In this document: positions 46,578-57,088 of the stretch, in pieces
Numbering within the stretch: position 1 is the first letter of the stretch
How the letters are laid out: the number at the start of each line of letters is the position of its first letter
From: Leisingera aquaemixtae
GTDB taxonomy: Bacteria; Pseudomonadota; Alphaproteobacteria; Rhodobacterales; Rhodobacteraceae
DNA length: 64,000 nucleotides
Direction of reading: 5' to 3'
Assembly: GCF_001458395.1 (NCBI RefSeq)
Contig: NZ_CYSR01000040.1
Location: 1-64,000 of the forward strand
The notes under the pieces: generated by a model
Told to the model about the DNA's origin: nothing
The model's database searches: none
The model's input: only the letters and a program-made list of their open reading frames with translations
Translations under genes and position numbers: made by a program

Positions 46578-48698
46578 ATGGAAACCATCCTCCTCTTTGC
46601 CCCGCTAGTCGGCGCAATTATCTGCGGCTTCGGCCACAAGATGATCGGTGAGAAAGCCGCCACCGTAACCGCCACGGCGCTGCTGTTTCTGTCAGCGCTG
46701 CTCAGCTGGATCACCTTCCTGTCGTTTGACGGGGTCACCCAGAACATCGAGATCTTCCGCTGGATCGAAAGCGGCTCGCTGTCGACCTCCTGGGCGATCC
46801 GCCTGGATCGGCTGACCGCGATCATGCTGATCGTGATCACCACGGTATCCTCGCTCGTGCACCTCTACTCCTTCGGGTACATGGACCATGACCCGCAGTG
46901 GAAAGAGGGCGAAAGCTACAAGCCGCGCTTCTTTGCCTATCTTTCGTTCTTCACCTTCGCAATGCTGATGCTGGTGACGTCGGACAACCTGGTGCAGATG
47001 TTCTTCGGCTGGGAAGGCGTGGGCGTGGCCTCCTACCTGCTGATCGGCTTCTACTACCGCAAGCCAAGCGCCAATGCGGCGGCGATGAAGGCCTTCATCG
47101 TGAACCGTGTGGGCGACTTCGGCTTTGCGCTGGGGATCTTCGGTCTGTTCTTCCTGACCGACAGCATCAACCTGTCTGACATCTTTGCCGCAGCGCCGAC
47201 GCTGGCAGAGACCCAGGTGTCCTTCCTGTGGACCGAATGGAACGCGGCGAACCTGCTGGCCTTCCTGCTGTTTGTCGGCGCGATGGGCAAATCGGCACAG
47301 CTGCTGCTGCACACCTGGCTGCCGGACGCGATGGAAGGCCCGACCCCGGTGTCGGCGCTGATCCACGCGGCAACCATGGTGACCGCGGGTGTGTTCCTGG
47401 TCTGCCGGATGTCGCCGCTGATGGAATTTGCGCCTGAAGCCACTGCATTCATCACCGTGATGGGCGCAGCCACGGCATTCTTTGCGGCGACCGTCGGGCT
47501 GGTTCAGAACGACATCAAGCGCGTGATCGCCTATTCGACCTGTTCGCAGTTGGGCTATATGTTCGTGGCCGCTGGCGTCGGCATGTATTCCGCTGCCATG
47601 TTCCACCTGTTCACCCACGCGTTCTTCAAGGCGATGCTGTTCCTTGGCGCCGGTTCGGTGATCCACGCGATGCATCACGAGCAGGACATGCGCCATTATG
47701 GCAACCTGCGCAAAAAGATCCCGTGGACCTTCCGCGCGATGATGATCGGCACGCTGGCAATTACCGGCGTTGGTATCCCGCTCAGCGGCTGGGTTGGCTT
47801 TGCCGGCTTCGTCTCCAAGGACGCCATCATCGAAAGCGCCTATGCGGGCGGCTCGATGTTCGGCTTCTGGGCGCTGGTAATCGCGGCCTTCATGACCTCC
47901 TTTTACTCGTGGCGCCTGATGTTCATGACCTTCTACGGCGAGGCGCGCGGGGACAAGCACACCCACGACCACGCGCATGAAAGCCCCTGGACCATGCTGG
48001 TGCCGCTGGGCGTGCTGGCGGTGGGCTCGATCACCGCAGGCATGATCTGGTACGGCAGCTTCTTCGGCCACGCCGATCAGGTCGGCAAGTTCTATGGCAT
48101 CCCGGTGGCGGAAGCCTCCGCTGCGGATCATGGCGAAGAGGCCGCGCATGGCGAAACCGCTACCCTTGGCGAGGAAGCTGCGCACGGCGAAGAGGCTGCT
48201 CACGGCGGCGAAGGCGAGCACCACTATGTGTTTGCCGGCCAGCCGGGCGAGGGAGCGCTCTATATCGCGCCGGACAACCACATCCTGGAGGAGGCCCACG
48301 CGGCGCCGAAATGGGTGAAGCTGTCGCCGTTTGCAGCGATGCTGGGCGGCCTGCTCCTGGCGCTGTGGTTCTACATCTGGAATCCGTCGCTGCCGAAGCG
48401 CCTGGCCGAACAGCAGCGTCCGCTGTATCTGTTCCTGCTCAACAAATGGTACTTTGACGAAATCTATAACGTGATCTTCGTCAAACCGGCCTTGGCCCTG
48501 GGCCGCTTCTTCTGGAAGCGCGGCGACGGCGGAACCATCGACGGCTTCCTCAATGGCCTTGCCATGGGCGTTGTGCCCTTCTTCACCCGTCTCGCCGGAC
48601 GCGCACAGTCCGGGTACATCTTCACTTACGCCTTCTGGATGGTGCTGGGCATTGCAGCCCTGGTCACCTGGATGTCGATCGGCGGAGGAGCGCACTGA
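46578..48698 (+). CDS. nuoL: NADH-quinone oxidoreductase subunit L
   Basis: A 706-residue antiporter-like proton-pumping subunit (ND5 type) with the long lateral helix expected at its C-terminal end. Landmarks are [20 protein letters not shown] with the key Glu, [25 protein letters not shown], and [17 protein letters not shown]. Residues about 513-551 form an unusual His/Glu/Ala-rich loop built from a hexapeptide GEEAAH. The stop shares one base with the nuoM start. Confidence 0.97.
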   Translation: METILLFAPLVGAIICGFGHKMIGEKAATVTATALLFLSALLSWITFLSFDGVTQNIEIFRWIESGSLSTSWAIRLDRLTAIMLIVITTVSSLVHLYSFGYMDHDPQWKEGESYKPRFFAYLSFFTFAMLMLVTSDNLVQMFFGWEGVGVASYLLIGFYYRKPSANAAAMKAFIVNRVGDFGFALGIFGLFFLTDSINLSDIFAAAPTLAETQVSFLWTEWNAANLLAFLLFVGAMGKSAQLLLHTWLPDAMEGPTPVSALIHAATMVTAGVFLVCRMSPLMEFAPEATAFITVMGAATAFFAATVGLVQNDIKRVIAYSTCSQLGYMFVAAGVGMYSAAMFHLFTHAFFKAMLFLGAGSVIHAMHHEQDMRHYGNLRKKIPWTFRAMMIGTLAITGVGIPLSGWVGFAGFVSKDAIIESAYAGGSMFGFWALVIAAFMTSFYSWRLMFMTFYGEARGDKHTHDHAHESPWTMLVPLGVLAVGSITAGMIWYGSFFGHADQVGKFYGIPVAEASAADHGEEAAHGETATLGEEAAHGEEAAHGGEGEHHYVFAGQPGEGALYIAPDNHILEEAHAAPKWVKLSPFAAMLGGLLLALWFYIWNPSLPKRLAEQQRPLYLFLLNKWYFDEIYNVIFVKPALALGRFFWKRGDGGTIDGFLNGLAMGVVPFFTRLAGRAQSGYIFTYAFWMVLGIAALVTWMSIGGGAH
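48132..48203 (+). repeat. Four 18-base tandem repeats inside nuoL
   Basis: Units start at 48132, 48150, 48168 and 48186 and encode [18 protein letters not shown] and GEEAAH. The reading frame is kept and the array lies in a predicted extramembrane loop. Confidence 0.75.
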
Positions 48699-50245
48699 TG
48701 GACAATCTCCTTTCTATTGTCACCTTCATCCCGGCGCTCGCGGCGGCCATCCTGGCCCTGTTCCTGCGCGGCGAGGATAAGGCGGCGCAGCGCAACGCCA
48801 AGTTTGTTGCGCTCTTTGCCACCACGATCACCTTCCTGGTGAGCCTTGGCATCTATTTCGAGTTCGATCCCGCCAACACCGGTTTCCAGTTCGTGGAAGA
48901 GGCGGAGTGGATTTTCGGGCTGAAGTACAAGATGGGCGTTGACGGCATTTCGGTGCTCTTCGTGCTGCTGACCACCTTCATCATGCCGCTGACCATTCTG
49001 GCCAGCTGGAACGTCACCACCCGCGTCAAGGAATACATGGTGGCCTTCCTGCTCCTGGAGACCCTGATGCTGGGTGTCTTCATGGCGCTGGACCTGGTGC
49101 TGTTCTACCTGTTCTTCGAGGCGGGCCTCATTCCGATGTTCCTTATCATCGGCATCTGGGGCGGCAAGGAGCGGATCTACGCCTCCTTCAAGTTCTTCCT
49201 CTACACCTTCTTCGGCTCGGTGCTGATGCTGGTGGCGATGGTCTTCATGTATGTGGATGCCGGCACCACCGATATCGAAACCCTGTTGACCCACAGTTTC
49301 TCGGCGGCGTCGTTTGACGTGCTGGGCGTCCACATCGTCGGCGGCGCGCAGACGCTGATGTTCCTGGCCTTCTTTGCCTCCTTCGCGGTGAAGATGCCGA
49401 TGTGGCCGGTCCACACCTGGCTGCCGGACGCCCACGTTCAAGCGCCGACCGCGGGGTCCGTGGTGCTGGCGGCGATTCTGCTGAAGATGGGCGGCTACGG
49501 CTTCCTGCGCTTCAGCTTGCCGATGTTCCCGGTGGGCGCCGACGTCATGACCGATGTGGTCCTGTGGATGTCCGCGATTGCAGTGGTCTACACCTCGCTG
49601 GTGGCGATGGTGCAGGAGGACATGAAGAAGCTGATTGCCTATTCCTCGGTTGCGCACATGGGCTTTGTCACCATGGGCATCTTTGCCGCCAACCAGCAGG
49701 GCATCGACGGCGCCATCTTCCAGATGCTGTCGCACGGCTTCATCTCCGCCGCGCTCTTCCTTTGCGTTGGCGTGATCTATGACCGGATGCACACCCGCGA
49801 CATCGACGCCTACGGCGGCCTGGTGATCCGGATGCCGGCTTATGCGCTGGTCTTCATGTTCTTCACCATGGGCAACGTCGGCCTGCCGGGCACCTCCGGC
49901 TTCATCGGCGAATTCCTGACCCTGATGGGCACCTTCCAGAAGAACACCTGGGTGACCGCGGTTGCGGCGACCGGTGTGATCTTCTCGGCCGGCTATGCGC
50001 TGTGGCTCTACCGCCGCGTGGTGTTCGGCGACCTGATCAAGGGCAGCCTGATGGGCATCAAGGACATGTCCGCGCGCGAACGCTTCGTCTTTGCGCCGCT
50101 GATCGCCATGACCCTGATCCTGGGCGTCTACCCGGCGGTGGTCACCGACATCATCGGCCCCTCGACCGAGGCGCTGATTGCAAACTTCAACCAGTCTCTG
50201 GCGGCGGCCGACACCTCGGCCGCCACCCAGATTGCTTCGCATTAA
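48698..50245 (+). CDS. nuoM: NADH-quinone oxidoreductase subunit M
   Basis: A 515-residue antiporter-like subunit (ND4 type) with 14 predicted helices. Landmarks are [60 protein letters not shown] and [14 protein letters not shown]. It starts on the last base of the nuoL stop codon. Confidence 0.97.
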   Translation: MDNLLSIVTFIPALAAAILALFLRGEDKAAQRNAKFVALFATTITFLVSLGIYFEFDPANTGFQFVEEAEWIFGLKYKMGVDGISVLFVLLTTFIMPLTILASWNVTTRVKEYMVAFLLLETLMLGVFMALDLVLFYLFFEAGLIPMFLIIGIWGGKERIYASFKFFLYTFFGSVLMLVAMVFMYVDAGTTDIETLLTHSFSAASFDVLGVHIVGGAQTLMFLAFFASFAVKMPMWPVHTWLPDAHVQAPTAGSVVLAAILLKMGGYGFLRFSLPMFPVGADVMTDVVLWMSAIAVVYTSLVAMVQEDMKKLIAYSSVAHMGFVTMGIFAANQQGIDGAIFQMLSHGFISAALFLCVGVIYDRMHTRDIDAYGGLVIRMPAYALVFMFFTMGNVGLPGTSGFIGEFLTLMGTFQKNTWVTAVAATGVIFSAGYALWLYRRVVFGDLIKGSLMGIKDMSARERFVFAPLIAMTLILGVYPAVVTDIIGPSTEALIANFNQSLAAADTSAATQIASH

Positions 50246-50260
50246 GGGAGCATCAGGCAG

Positions 50261-51700
50261 ATGATCCAAGCTGATCTTACTGTAATCCTGCCAGAGATCG
50301 TTCTGGCGCTGTACGCCATGGCCGCGCTGATCGGCGCGGTCTACACCGGCAAGGACACGCTGGCCGCCCCGCTGGTCTGGAGCACTGCGGCGCTGATGGC
50401 CGTGGTGGCCTTCTGGATCGCCACCAGCCCGGCCGGCACCCAGACCGCTTTTGGCGGCATGTTCATCGACGACAGCTTCTCGCGCTTTGCCAAGGTGGCG
50501 CTGCTCTTGGGCGCGTCCGCTGTTTTGCTGATTGGCCAGGACTACATGGCGCGCCGCGGCATGCTGAGGTTCGAATACCCGGTTCTGGTGGCACTGGCTG
50601 CCGTCGGCATGATGATGATGGTGTCCGCAGGCAACCTGATGTCCCTCTACATGGGGCTGGAGCTGCAGTCGCTGTCGCTTTACGTCGTGGCCGCCATGCG
50701 CCGCGACAGCGTCAAGTCGACCGAGGCGGGCCTCAAGTACTTCGTTCTGGGCGCGCTGTCCTCCGGCCTGCTGCTGTACGGTGCCTCGCTGGTCTACGGC
50801 TTTGCCGGCACCACCCAGTTCGCGGGCATCATCCAGGTGGCGGAGCAGGGCCACATGTCCCTCGGCATGCTGTTTGGCCTGGTGTTCATGATCTCGGGTC
50901 TTGCGTTCAAGGTTTCGGCGGTGCCCTTCCACATGTGGACCCCGGACGTCTACGAAGGCTCTCCGACCCCGGTCACCGCCTTCTTTGCCACCGCGCCCAA
51001 GGTAGCGGCGATGGGCCTTTTCGCCCGCGTGCTGCATGACGCCTTTGGCGGCGCCATTGCCGACTGGCAGCAGATCATCGTGGTGCTGTCGGTGCTGTCG
51101 ATGTTCCTGGGCGCCATCGCGGCGATCGGCCAGCGCGACATCAAGCGCCTGATGGCCTTCTCCTCGATCGCTCACATGGGCTATGCGATGATCGGCCTGG
51201 CAGCGGGCACCGAGGCGGGCATCACCGCGATGCTGGTTTACCTCGCGATTTACGTGACCATGAACATCGGCACCTTTTCCTTCATCCTGATGCTGCAGAA
51301 GGACGGCAAGCCGGTCACTGACATTCTGGCCCTGAACCAGTTCGCCGCGCGCGAGCCGGGCAAGGCGCTGGCGGTGCTGATCCTGATGTTCTCGCTGGCA
51401 GGCGTGCCGCCGATGCTGGGCTTCTTTGCCAAGTTCGGCGTGTGGCAGGCGGGTGTGGATGCGGGGCTGATGGGGCTGGTCGTGGCCTCCGCCATCGCCT
51501 CGGTGATCGGCGCGTTCTACTACCTGCGCATTGTCTTCTACATGTACTTCGGCACCGGCGAAGACGATGTCGAGGCCAAAGGCTCGCCGGTGCTGACTGT
51601 TGCGCTGATGGCGTCTGCCGCGATGATGCTGGTCGGGCTGGTTTACCAGTTCGGCGTGGACACTGCGGCGGCTGCCGCCGCAGCAACCCTTGTAAATTGA
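50261..51700 (+). CDS. nuoN: NADH-quinone oxidoreductase subunit N
   Basis: A 479-residue antiporter-like subunit (ND2 type), the last core gene of the operon. Landmarks are [38 protein letters not shown] and [17 protein letters not shown] strong terminator follows 24 bases after the stop. Confidence 0.97.
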   Translation: MIQADLTVILPEIVLALYAMAALIGAVYTGKDTLAAPLVWSTAALMAVVAFWIATSPAGTQTAFGGMFIDDSFSRFAKVALLLGASAVLLIGQDYMARRGMLRFEYPVLVALAAVGMMMMVSAGNLMSLYMGLELQSLSLYVVAAMRRDSVKSTEAGLKYFVLGALSSGLLLYGASLVYGFAGTTQFAGIIQVAEQGHMSLGMLFGLVFMISGLAFKVSAVPFHMWTPDVYEGSPTPVTAFFATAPKVAAMGLFARVLHDAFGGAIADWQQIIVVLSVLSMFLGAIAAIGQRDIKRLMAFSSIAHMGYAMIGLAAGTEAGITAMLVYLAIYVTMNIGTFSFILMLQKDGKPVTDILALNQFAAREPGKALAVLILMFSLAGVPPMLGFFAKFGVWQAGVDAGLMGLVVASAIASVIGAFYYLRIVFYMYFGTGEDDVEAKGSPVLTVALMASAAMMLVGLVYQFGVDTAAAAAAATLVN

Positions 51701-51724
51701 TCTGCTTTTCAGGCAGGCTGGAAA

Positions 51725-51750
51725 GGCCCGGTCACGCGACCGGGCCTTTT
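51725..51750 (+). terminator. Terminator of the nuo operon
   Basis: A perfect 9-bp stem (GGCCCGGTC with GACCGGGCC) and an ACGC loop are followed by TTTT. The biotin ligase gene starts 20 bases later, so partial readthrough into birA-coaX-RNase J is possible. Confidence 0.85.
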
Positions 51751-51769
51751 CGCACTTTCGAGGAATGAG

Positions 51770-52516
51770 ATGAGCTGGCCAGCAGGATATGGAAAACGGG
51801 TGCTTGCCGAAGTGGACAGCACCCTCAATGAGGCTGCCCGCATCGCCGGGGAACTGGCGGGACCGGAGTGGATCCTGGCGCTGCGCCAGACCCAGGGAAG
51901 GGGTCGCCGCGGCCGCGACTGGAAGGACCCCAAGGGCAACTTTGCCGCCACCCTGGTGATGCGCCCCGAAGGCACCCCGGATCAGGCGGCGCTGCGCAGC
52001 TTTGTTGCCGCCCTGGCCGTTTACGATGCCTGCGTCGCAGTGACGGGCCGCAGCGAGGGGCTGTCTCTGAAGTGGCCCAACGACGTGCTGCTGAAGGGCG
52101 GTAAGCTGGCGGGCATCCTGCTGGAAAGCGCGGGCAACGGGCAGGGGGTCAACCACCTGTTTGTCGGCATCGGTGTCAATCTGGTGGAAACCCCGATGCA
52201 GGAATGGCTGGAACCCGGCGCGGTCTACCCGGTGTCGCTGCTGTCGGAAACCGGCGTGCAGGTCACGCCGGAGGAGTTTCTGGAGGCCGTCGCCGGCGCG
52301 TTCGCCCGCTATGAGCAGCAGTTTGCGACCTACGGGTTTGAGCCGATCCGCACCGAATGGCTGGCGCGCGCCGCCAAGCTGGGCGAGGTGATCACCGCCA
52401 AGACCGCCAGCTCGGAAACCGAGGGCACCTTTGAAACGGTGGACGCCAGCGGCAACCTTGTCCTAAACACCGCCAAGGGCCGCGTCAGCATTCCCGCGGC
52501 CGACATCTATTTCTAG
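51770..52516 (+). CDS. birA: Biotin-[acetyl-CoA carboxylase] ligase
   Basis: A 248-residue biotin protein ligase that biotinylates carrier domains such as that of acetyl-CoA carboxylase and the methylcrotonyl-CoA carboxylase encoded here. The biotinyl-AMP loop GRGRRGRDW (43-51) and the LKWPNDVLLKGGKLAGILLE motif are present, followed by a C-terminal SH3-like domain. There is no N-terminal DNA-binding helix-turn-helix, so it is a catalytic-only (class I) ligase and not a repressor. coaX follows 12 bases later. Confidence 0.95.
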   Translation: MSWPAGYGKRVLAEVDSTLNEAARIAGELAGPEWILALRQTQGRGRRGRDWKDPKGNFAATLVMRPEGTPDQAALRSFVAALAVYDACVAVTGRSEGLSLKWPNDVLLKGGKLAGILLESAGNGQGVNHLFVGIGVNLVETPMQEWLEPGAVYPVSLLSETGVQVTPEEFLEAVAGAFARYEQQFATYGFEPIRTEWLARAAKLGEVITAKTASSETEGTFETVDASGNLVLNTAKGRVSIPAADIYF

Positions 52517-52528
52517 GAAGGGGCAGCA

Positions 52529-53311
52529 ATGCTTCTGGCAGTTGATTGCGGCAACACAAACACCGTCTTCTCGATCTATGACGGGGAAAAGTTCATCGCT
52601 CTGTGGCGCACCGCCACCGACTGGAAGCGCACTGCCGACCAGTATTATGTCTGGCTGAACACGCTGATGCGGCTGCAGGGGATCGAGGCGGATATCACCG
52701 ACATGATCGTCTCTTCCACCGTGCCGCGGGTGGTGTTCAATCTGCGGGTGCTGGCGGACCGCTACTTCAACACGCGGCCTTTGGTGGTGGGCAAGCCCGA
52801 ATGTCTTCTGCCGGTCTCGGTGCGGGTGGACGAGGGCACCGCCGTCGGTCCCGACCGGCTGGTCAACACGGTTTCGGGGTTCGACACCTACGGCGGCAAC
52901 CTGATCGTGGTGGATTTCGGCACCGCCACCACCTTTGACGTGGTGGCCGAGGATGGCGCCTATGTCGGCGGGGTGATTGCGCCGGGTGTGAACCTGAGCC
53001 TGGAAGCGCTGCACCAGGCCGCCGCGGCGCTGCCCCACGTGGACATTTCCAAGCCGCAAAATGTCATCGGCACCAACACCGTCGCCTGCATGCAATCCGG
53101 CGTGTTCTGGGGCTACGTTGGCCTCGTGCGCGAAATCTGCGCCCGTATCAAGGCTGAGCGCGCAGTACCGATGAAAGTGATCTCAACAGGCGGGCTGGCG
53201 CCTCTGTTCCAGCAATCTGCCGATCTGTTTGACGCATATGAGGACGATCTCACCATGCATGGGCTGCAGATCATCCATAAATACAACAAGGAAAATGGTA
53301 CTGACGCATGA
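52529..53311 (+). CDS. coaX: Type III pantothenate kinase
   Basis: A 260-residue cytosolic kinase for the first step of coenzyme A synthesis. ASKHA-fold signatures are the N-terminal VDCGNTNTVFS phosphate loop (Asp6), GPDRLVNTVSGFDTYG, VVDFGTATTFDVV and GGVIAPGVNLSLEALHQ. Length is typical. The stop overlaps the RNase J gene (ATGA). Confidence 0.96.
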   Translation: MLLAVDCGNTNTVFSIYDGEKFIALWRTATDWKRTADQYYVWLNTLMRLQGIEADITDMIVSSTVPRVVFNLRVLADRYFNTRPLVVGKPECLLPVSVRVDEGTAVGPDRLVNTVSGFDTYGGNLIVVDFGTATTFDVVAEDGAYVGGVIAPGVNLSLEALHQAAAALPHVDISKPQNVIGTNTVACMQSGVFWGYVGLVREICARIKAERAVPMKVISTGGLAPLFQQSADLFDAYEDDLTMHGLQIIHKYNKENGTDA

Positions 53312-54975
53312 GCAGTGAAAGATTGATCTACCTGCCCCTCGGCGGGGCGGGTGAAATTGGCATGAATGCCTATGTCTATGGCTACGGCCCCAAGGACAAG
53401 GAACGCCTGGTTCTGGTCGACCTGGGCGTGACCTTCCCCGATATGGACACCACCCCGGGCGTGGATTTGATCATGCCCGACATCACCTGGCTGAAGCAAC
53501 GCGCCGACCGGCTGGAGGGGATCTTTATCACCCACGGGCATGAGGACCACATTGGCGCCATTGCCCATATGTACGGGCATCTGAACGTGCCCGTCTACGC
53601 CCGCGCCTTCACCGCTAATCTGGCGCGCCGCAAGATGGAGGAGGCAGGCCACGACCCGGCCAATGTGCATACCGTGCAGGCCTGGCCCGAGGTGACCAGA
53701 CTTGGCCCCTTCACCATCGGCGTTGCGCCGATGAGCCACTCGATCCCCGAAAGCGGCGGACTGGTGATCGACAGCCCGGCAGGGCGGGTGGTGCACACCG
53801 GCGACTTCAAGCTGGACGCAAACCCGCTGGTGGGCGAACCCTTTGACCCGGAGATGTGGGCGCAGATTGCAGGAGACGGCGTTCAGGCGCTGGTCTGCGA
53901 TTCCACCAATGTGTTCTCGCAGCACCCGGGCCGTTCGGAATCCGAACTGCCGGAGGAGATCACCAAGCTGTTTGCTGAGGCCAAGGGACTGGTGGCCGCG
54001 ACCACTTTTGCCTCCAACGTGGCCCGTGTGAAAACCCTCGCCGTGGCTGCCGAGAAGGCGGGACGTTCCGTGGTCCTTCTGGGCCGCGCCATGCGCCGCA
54101 TGATCGAGGCGGCGGTCGAAACCGGCGTGCTGACGGAGTTCCCGAAGACGATCAGCCCCGAGGACGCCGCCAACGTGCCGCGTGACAACCTGATGCTGAT
54201 CACCACCGGCAGCCAGGGCGAACGCCGCGCCGCCAGCGCGCAGTTGGCGCGCGGCAAATACCGCGGGCTGGAGCTGAAGGAGGGCGATCTGTTCCTGTTC
54301 TCCTCCAAGACCATCCCGGGCAACGAGAAGGGTGTCATCCGCATCATCAACCAGTTTTCCGAAATGGGGGTGGATGTGGTCGATGACAGCTCCGGCCTTT
54401 ACCACGTCTCGGGCCATGCCAACCGTCCGGACCTGGAGGAGGTGCACCGCCTCTTGAAACCCAAGATGCTGATCCCGATGCATGGCGAGCACCGCCACCT
54501 GCGCCAGCACGCCCGTCTGGGCGAGGAAAAGGGCATCGCCAGCGCCGTTGTTGTCAACGGCATGATGATGGACCTGACAGGCGACGTGCCGAAGGTGACC
54601 GAATGGATCGAAACCGGGCGCACCTATCTGGACGGCACCGTCAAATACGGCGCCATGGACGGGATCGTGCGCGACCGTATCCGCATGGCTCTGAACGGCC
54701 ATGTGCTGGTGACGGTGATCCTGGACGAGGAAGACGAGCCGCTGGGCGAACCCTGGTGCGACGTCAAGGGCCTGCCCGAAACCGGCACCTCAAACGCGGC
54801 ACTGGTCGAGGTGATGGAAGAAGACCTGAACCAGTTCCTGATGCGGGCAGGCGCCAAGACCCTGCGCGATGACGACAAGCTGGAGCAGGAGCTGCGCCGC
54901 ATCGCCCGCCAGAGCGCCTTCAGCGAGATCGGTAAGAAGCCAGAGGTCACGGTGGTGGTCAGCCGCATGCGCTGA
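53308..54975 (+). CDS. rnj: Ribonuclease J family protein
   Basis: A 555-residue metallo-beta-lactamase/beta-CASP nuclease combining endo- and 5'-3' exonuclease activity in RNA turnover. The zinc motif is THGHEDHIGA (His76, His78, Asp80, His81). The beta-CASP part contains VCDSTNVFSQHPGRSE and TTGSQGERRAAS, and the later HVSGHANRPDLEEV and PMHGEHRH motifs complete the metal site. The coupling with coaX, following nuo and birA, is a conserved alphaproteobacterial arrangement. Confidence 0.95.
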   Translation: MSSERLIYLPLGGAGEIGMNAYVYGYGPKDKERLVLVDLGVTFPDMDTTPGVDLIMPDITWLKQRADRLEGIFITHGHEDHIGAIAHMYGHLNVPVYARAFTANLARRKMEEAGHDPANVHTVQAWPEVTRLGPFTIGVAPMSHSIPESGGLVIDSPAGRVVHTGDFKLDANPLVGEPFDPEMWAQIAGDGVQALVCDSTNVFSQHPGRSESELPEEITKLFAEAKGLVAATTFASNVARVKTLAVAAEKAGRSVVLLGRAMRRMIEAAVETGVLTEFPKTISPEDAANVPRDNLMLITTGSQGERRAASAQLARGKYRGLELKEGDLFLFSSKTIPGNEKGVIRIINQFSEMGVDVVDDSSGLYHVSGHANRPDLEEVHRLLKPKMLIPMHGEHRHLRQHARLGEEKGIASAVVVNGMMMDLTGDVPKVTEWIETGRTYLDGTVKYGAMDGIVRDRIRMALNGHVLVTVILDEEDEPLGEPWCDVKGLPETGTSNAALVEVMEEDLNQFLMRAGAKTLRDDDKLEQELRRIARQSAFSEIGKKPEVTVVVSRMR

Positions 54976-55191
54976 TCCCGCCGGGCCGGACCTTGCAGGG
55001 CAGGGCAGTGCTCCCGCCCGGCCCAAGCTGCATCAAAGATGCAGCAGGCCCCGTTGGGCCAGGCGCCGCGTGCCCCGACGGGCCCGCGGCGTGGGCGCAG
55101 AAAGCCAGCGCTAGGCAACGAAAAACGCCGCGGCCCCCAGGGGCACGCGGCGTTTTCAATTCCGTGCGGCTGCCGGAATCCGGCAGGCGTC
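54976..55191. other. GC-rich non-coding gap after RNase J
   Basis: No convincing gene was seen. The gap contains a perfect 8-bp hairpin GCTGCATC-AAA-GATGCAGC (55027-55045) and the bidirectional terminator at 55122-55156. Open frames across it are low-complexity Pro/Arg/Gly translations typical of GC-rich shadow frames. Confidence 0.5.
55122..55156. terminator. Bidirectional terminator between RNase J and the RSP_7527-like gene
   Basis: A perfect 11-bp stem (AAAACGCCGCG with CGCGGCGTTTT) with a 13-base GC-rich loop. A- and T-runs at the ends serve both strands. Confidence 0.8.
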
Positions 55192-55371
55192 TCAGCCGTG
55201 CAGCGGGCGGGCGCAGCTGGGGCAGGAGATGACCTTGCGCGGCGCGCGGACAAGAGCGCGGAACAAGCTGCGCATCATGCTGGCAAATGCCTCTGCGCGC
55301 AGCTCATGGGCGCGGGCCTCGATGGCCTGGAATTGGGAGATCGTCAGGGTTTTGGTGTCAGTGGTGTTCAT
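55192..55371 (-). CDS. 59-residue micro-protein, RSP_7527-like
   Basis: It reads MNTTDTKTLTISQFQAI at the start, then a helical segment (ARAHELRAEAFASMMRSLF), a basic stretch (RALVRAPRKVIS) and the tail CPSCARPLHG with a CxxC pair. The Arg-rich helix resembles the RSP_7527/DUF1127-type small proteins of Rhodobacteraceae, several of which are linked to RNA or stress functions. The CPSC knuckle suggests metal or nucleic-acid binding. The ribosome site is weak. It ends before a strong terminator, which supports it being a real transcript. The gene lies in a 610-base gap between RNase J and the helicase. Confidence 0.65.
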   Translation of the reverse strand: MNTTDTKTLTISQFQAIEARAHELRAEAFASMMRSLFRALVRAPRKVISCPSCARPLHG

Positions 55372-55538
55372 GGCTTAGCCCATCGTCAATGGCGCGTTTC
55401 TGTGTTGCGATCCCTATACGCCCGTTGCCGCAGGCTGACACCGGCCAAGATCGAAGACCCGGTATGCTGCAACTGCAAAGGTCACTATGCTGCGGCTGCA
55501 TGGCCGCTGAGGGCAGCGCAGCTGGGAAGCCACCAACG

Positions 55539-55563
55539 AAAAAGGCCGCTCCGAAGAGCGGCC
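55539..55563 (-). terminator. Terminator of the DEAD-box helicase gene
   Basis: On the minus strand an 8-bp stem (GGCCGCTC with GAGCGGCC) around a TTCG tetraloop is followed by TTTTT. It lies just after the helicase stop. Confidence 0.85.
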
Positions 55564-55585
55564 CTGAAACGTTCTGTTGCGCTGC

Positions 55586-56989
55586 TTAGCTGGCGCGGCG
55601 TTCGGCAAAGCTGAGCGCGATGAAGCTAGGCAGGTGGTCGCCCATGCCAACCACGGCCTTGTCGTCGCGCTTGCTGTATTTCCCGCGCGAGGACGCGCGC
55701 TCGGGCTTCTGCGCAGCCTTGTCCTCCTTGCGGGGGGCACGCGATCCGGTGTCTGCCTTGGCAGTGTCCTGCTTGGCTGTGTCCGGCTTCGCAGCGTCCG
55801 GCTTGGCAGACCGGGAGGGCTTTTCCTGTTTCGGTTCGGGCTTGACCGGGTTGTCCAGGCGCTTGATCTCCTTCTGGATCAGCTTCTCCACTGCATCCAG
55901 CGCCTTTTCGTCGCGCGGAGTGCAGATGGTGATCGCCTTGCCCTCGCGGCCGGCACGGCCGGTGCGGCCGATCCGGTGGACGTAATCCTCGGCGTGGCCA
56001 GGCACGTCGAAATTGAACACATGGCTGACGCTGGGCACGTCCAGGCCGCGTGCGGCCACATCCGAGGCCACCAGGATACGCAATGACCCCTCACGGAAGG
56101 AATCCAGCGTCCTGGTCCGCTGGCTCTGGTCCAGGTCGCCATGGATTGCGGCGGCGTCATAGCCGTATTTCTTGAGCGATTTCGCGCAGATATCCACATC
56201 CGTCTTGCGGTTGCAGAAGATGATGCCGTTGGTCAGCTTGTCGCCTTCGCCGTCGATCAGGGCGCGCAGAACCGTGCGCTTCTCGCTGCCCTCGCGGTCG
56301 CGGCGCGACGGTTTGACTTGCACCACGGCCTGTTCGATGGTTTCCGAGGCAGTCGCCTGGCGCGCCACCTCGATACGGGCCGGACCCGACAGGAAGGTGT
56401 TGGTGATCCGCTCGATCTCCGGCGCCATGGTGGCGGAGAAGAACAGCGTCTGGCGGGTAAACGGCGTCAGCGAGAAGATGCGTTCGATATCCGGGATGAA
56501 GCCCATGTCGAGCATCCGGTCGGCCTCATCCACCACCATGATCTGCACGCCGGTGAGCAGGAGCTTGCCGCGCTCGAAATGGTCCAGCAACCGGCCCGGG
56601 GTCGCGATCAGCACATCGACGCCCTTGTCGATCAGCGCGTCCTGCTCCTTGAAGGACACACCGCCAATCAGCAGCGCCTTGGTGAGCTTCACATGCTTGG
56701 CATAGGTGTCGAAGTTTTCCGCCACCTGAGCGGCCAGCTCGCGGGTGGGGCACAGCACCAGGCTGCGCGGCATCCGGGCCCGGGCGCGGCCGCGGGCCAG
56801 AAGGGTGATCATCGGCAGCGTGAAGGACGCGGTCTTGCCGGTGCCGGTTTGGGCGATTCCCAGAACATCGCGCCCTTCCAGCGCAGGCGGGATTGCCCCG
56901 GCCTGGATCGGCGTTGGGGTTTCATAACCAGCTTCCTCAATAGCTTTGAGGACCTTGGGATTCAGGTTCAGATCGGTAAATTTTGTCAT
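55586..56989 (-). CDS. rhlE: DEAD-box ATP-dependent RNA helicase, RhlE type
   Basis: A 467-residue RNA helicase. The Q-motif region GYETPTPIQ, Walker A AQTGTGKT (46-53), DEAD in VVDEADRMLDMG, SAT in FFSATMAPE, and HRIGRTGRAGREG are intact. After the helicase core (about residue 375) a tail is rich in Lys, Ala, Asp and Pro (repeated AKPDTAKQDTAKADT), suited to non-specific RNA binding. A leader of about 90 bases precedes the ATG, as is common for cold-responsive helicases. Acts in ribosome maturation or RNA decay, and lies close to RNase J. Confidence 0.93.
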   Translation of the reverse strand: MTKFTDLNLNPKVLKAIEEAGYETPTPIQAGAIPPALEGRDVLGIAQTGTGKTASFTLPMITLLARGRARARMPRSLVLCPTRELAAQVAENFDTYAKHVKLTKALLIGGVSFKEQDALIDKGVDVLIATPGRLLDHFERGKLLLTGVQIMVVDEADRMLDMGFIPDIERIFSLTPFTRQTLFFSATMAPEIERITNTFLSGPARIEVARQATASETIEQAVVQVKPSRRDREGSEKRTVLRALIDGEGDKLTNGIIFCNRKTDVDICAKSLKKYGYDAAAIHGDLDQSQRTRTLDSFREGSLRILVASDVAARGLDVPSVSHVFNFDVPGHAEDYVHRIGRTGRAGREGKAITICTPRDEKALDAVEKLIQKEIKRLDNPVKPEPKQEKPSRSAKPDAAKPDTAKQDTAKADTGSRAPRKEDKAAQKPERASSRGKYSKRDDKAVVGMGDHLPSFIALSFAERRAS

Positions 56990-57088
56990 CTGTGTCCGTC
57001 ATTGCGGACACTGACCTGGCCCGCGCGTGTGTGTTCCAGCCGGATCCGCAAATGGTCATGCGGGATGGCAGCTTCCGGCTCGTTGCGG

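Noticed and set aside
48132-48203. Possible CRISPR-like regular repeats in nuoL
   Set aside because: The 18-base units are contiguous without spacers and keep the nuoL frame, so they are a coding tandem repeat.
46692-48695. 667-codon minus-strand frame across nuoL
   Set aside because: Shadow of nuoL; same composition bias and no independent support.
48626-52156. Very long open frame (1176 codons) on the minus strand across nuoM and nuoN
   Set aside because: It is an antisense shadow of well-supported nuo genes, created by GC-rich codon bias. Its translation is His/Gln/Arg-rich without domains and it has no ribosome site.
55039-55614. 191-codon plus-strand frame through the RNase J/helicase gap
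   Set aside because: Pro/Arg/Gly/Ala-rich translation that runs through two hairpin terminators and over the micro-protein gene. No motif or ribosome site was seen.
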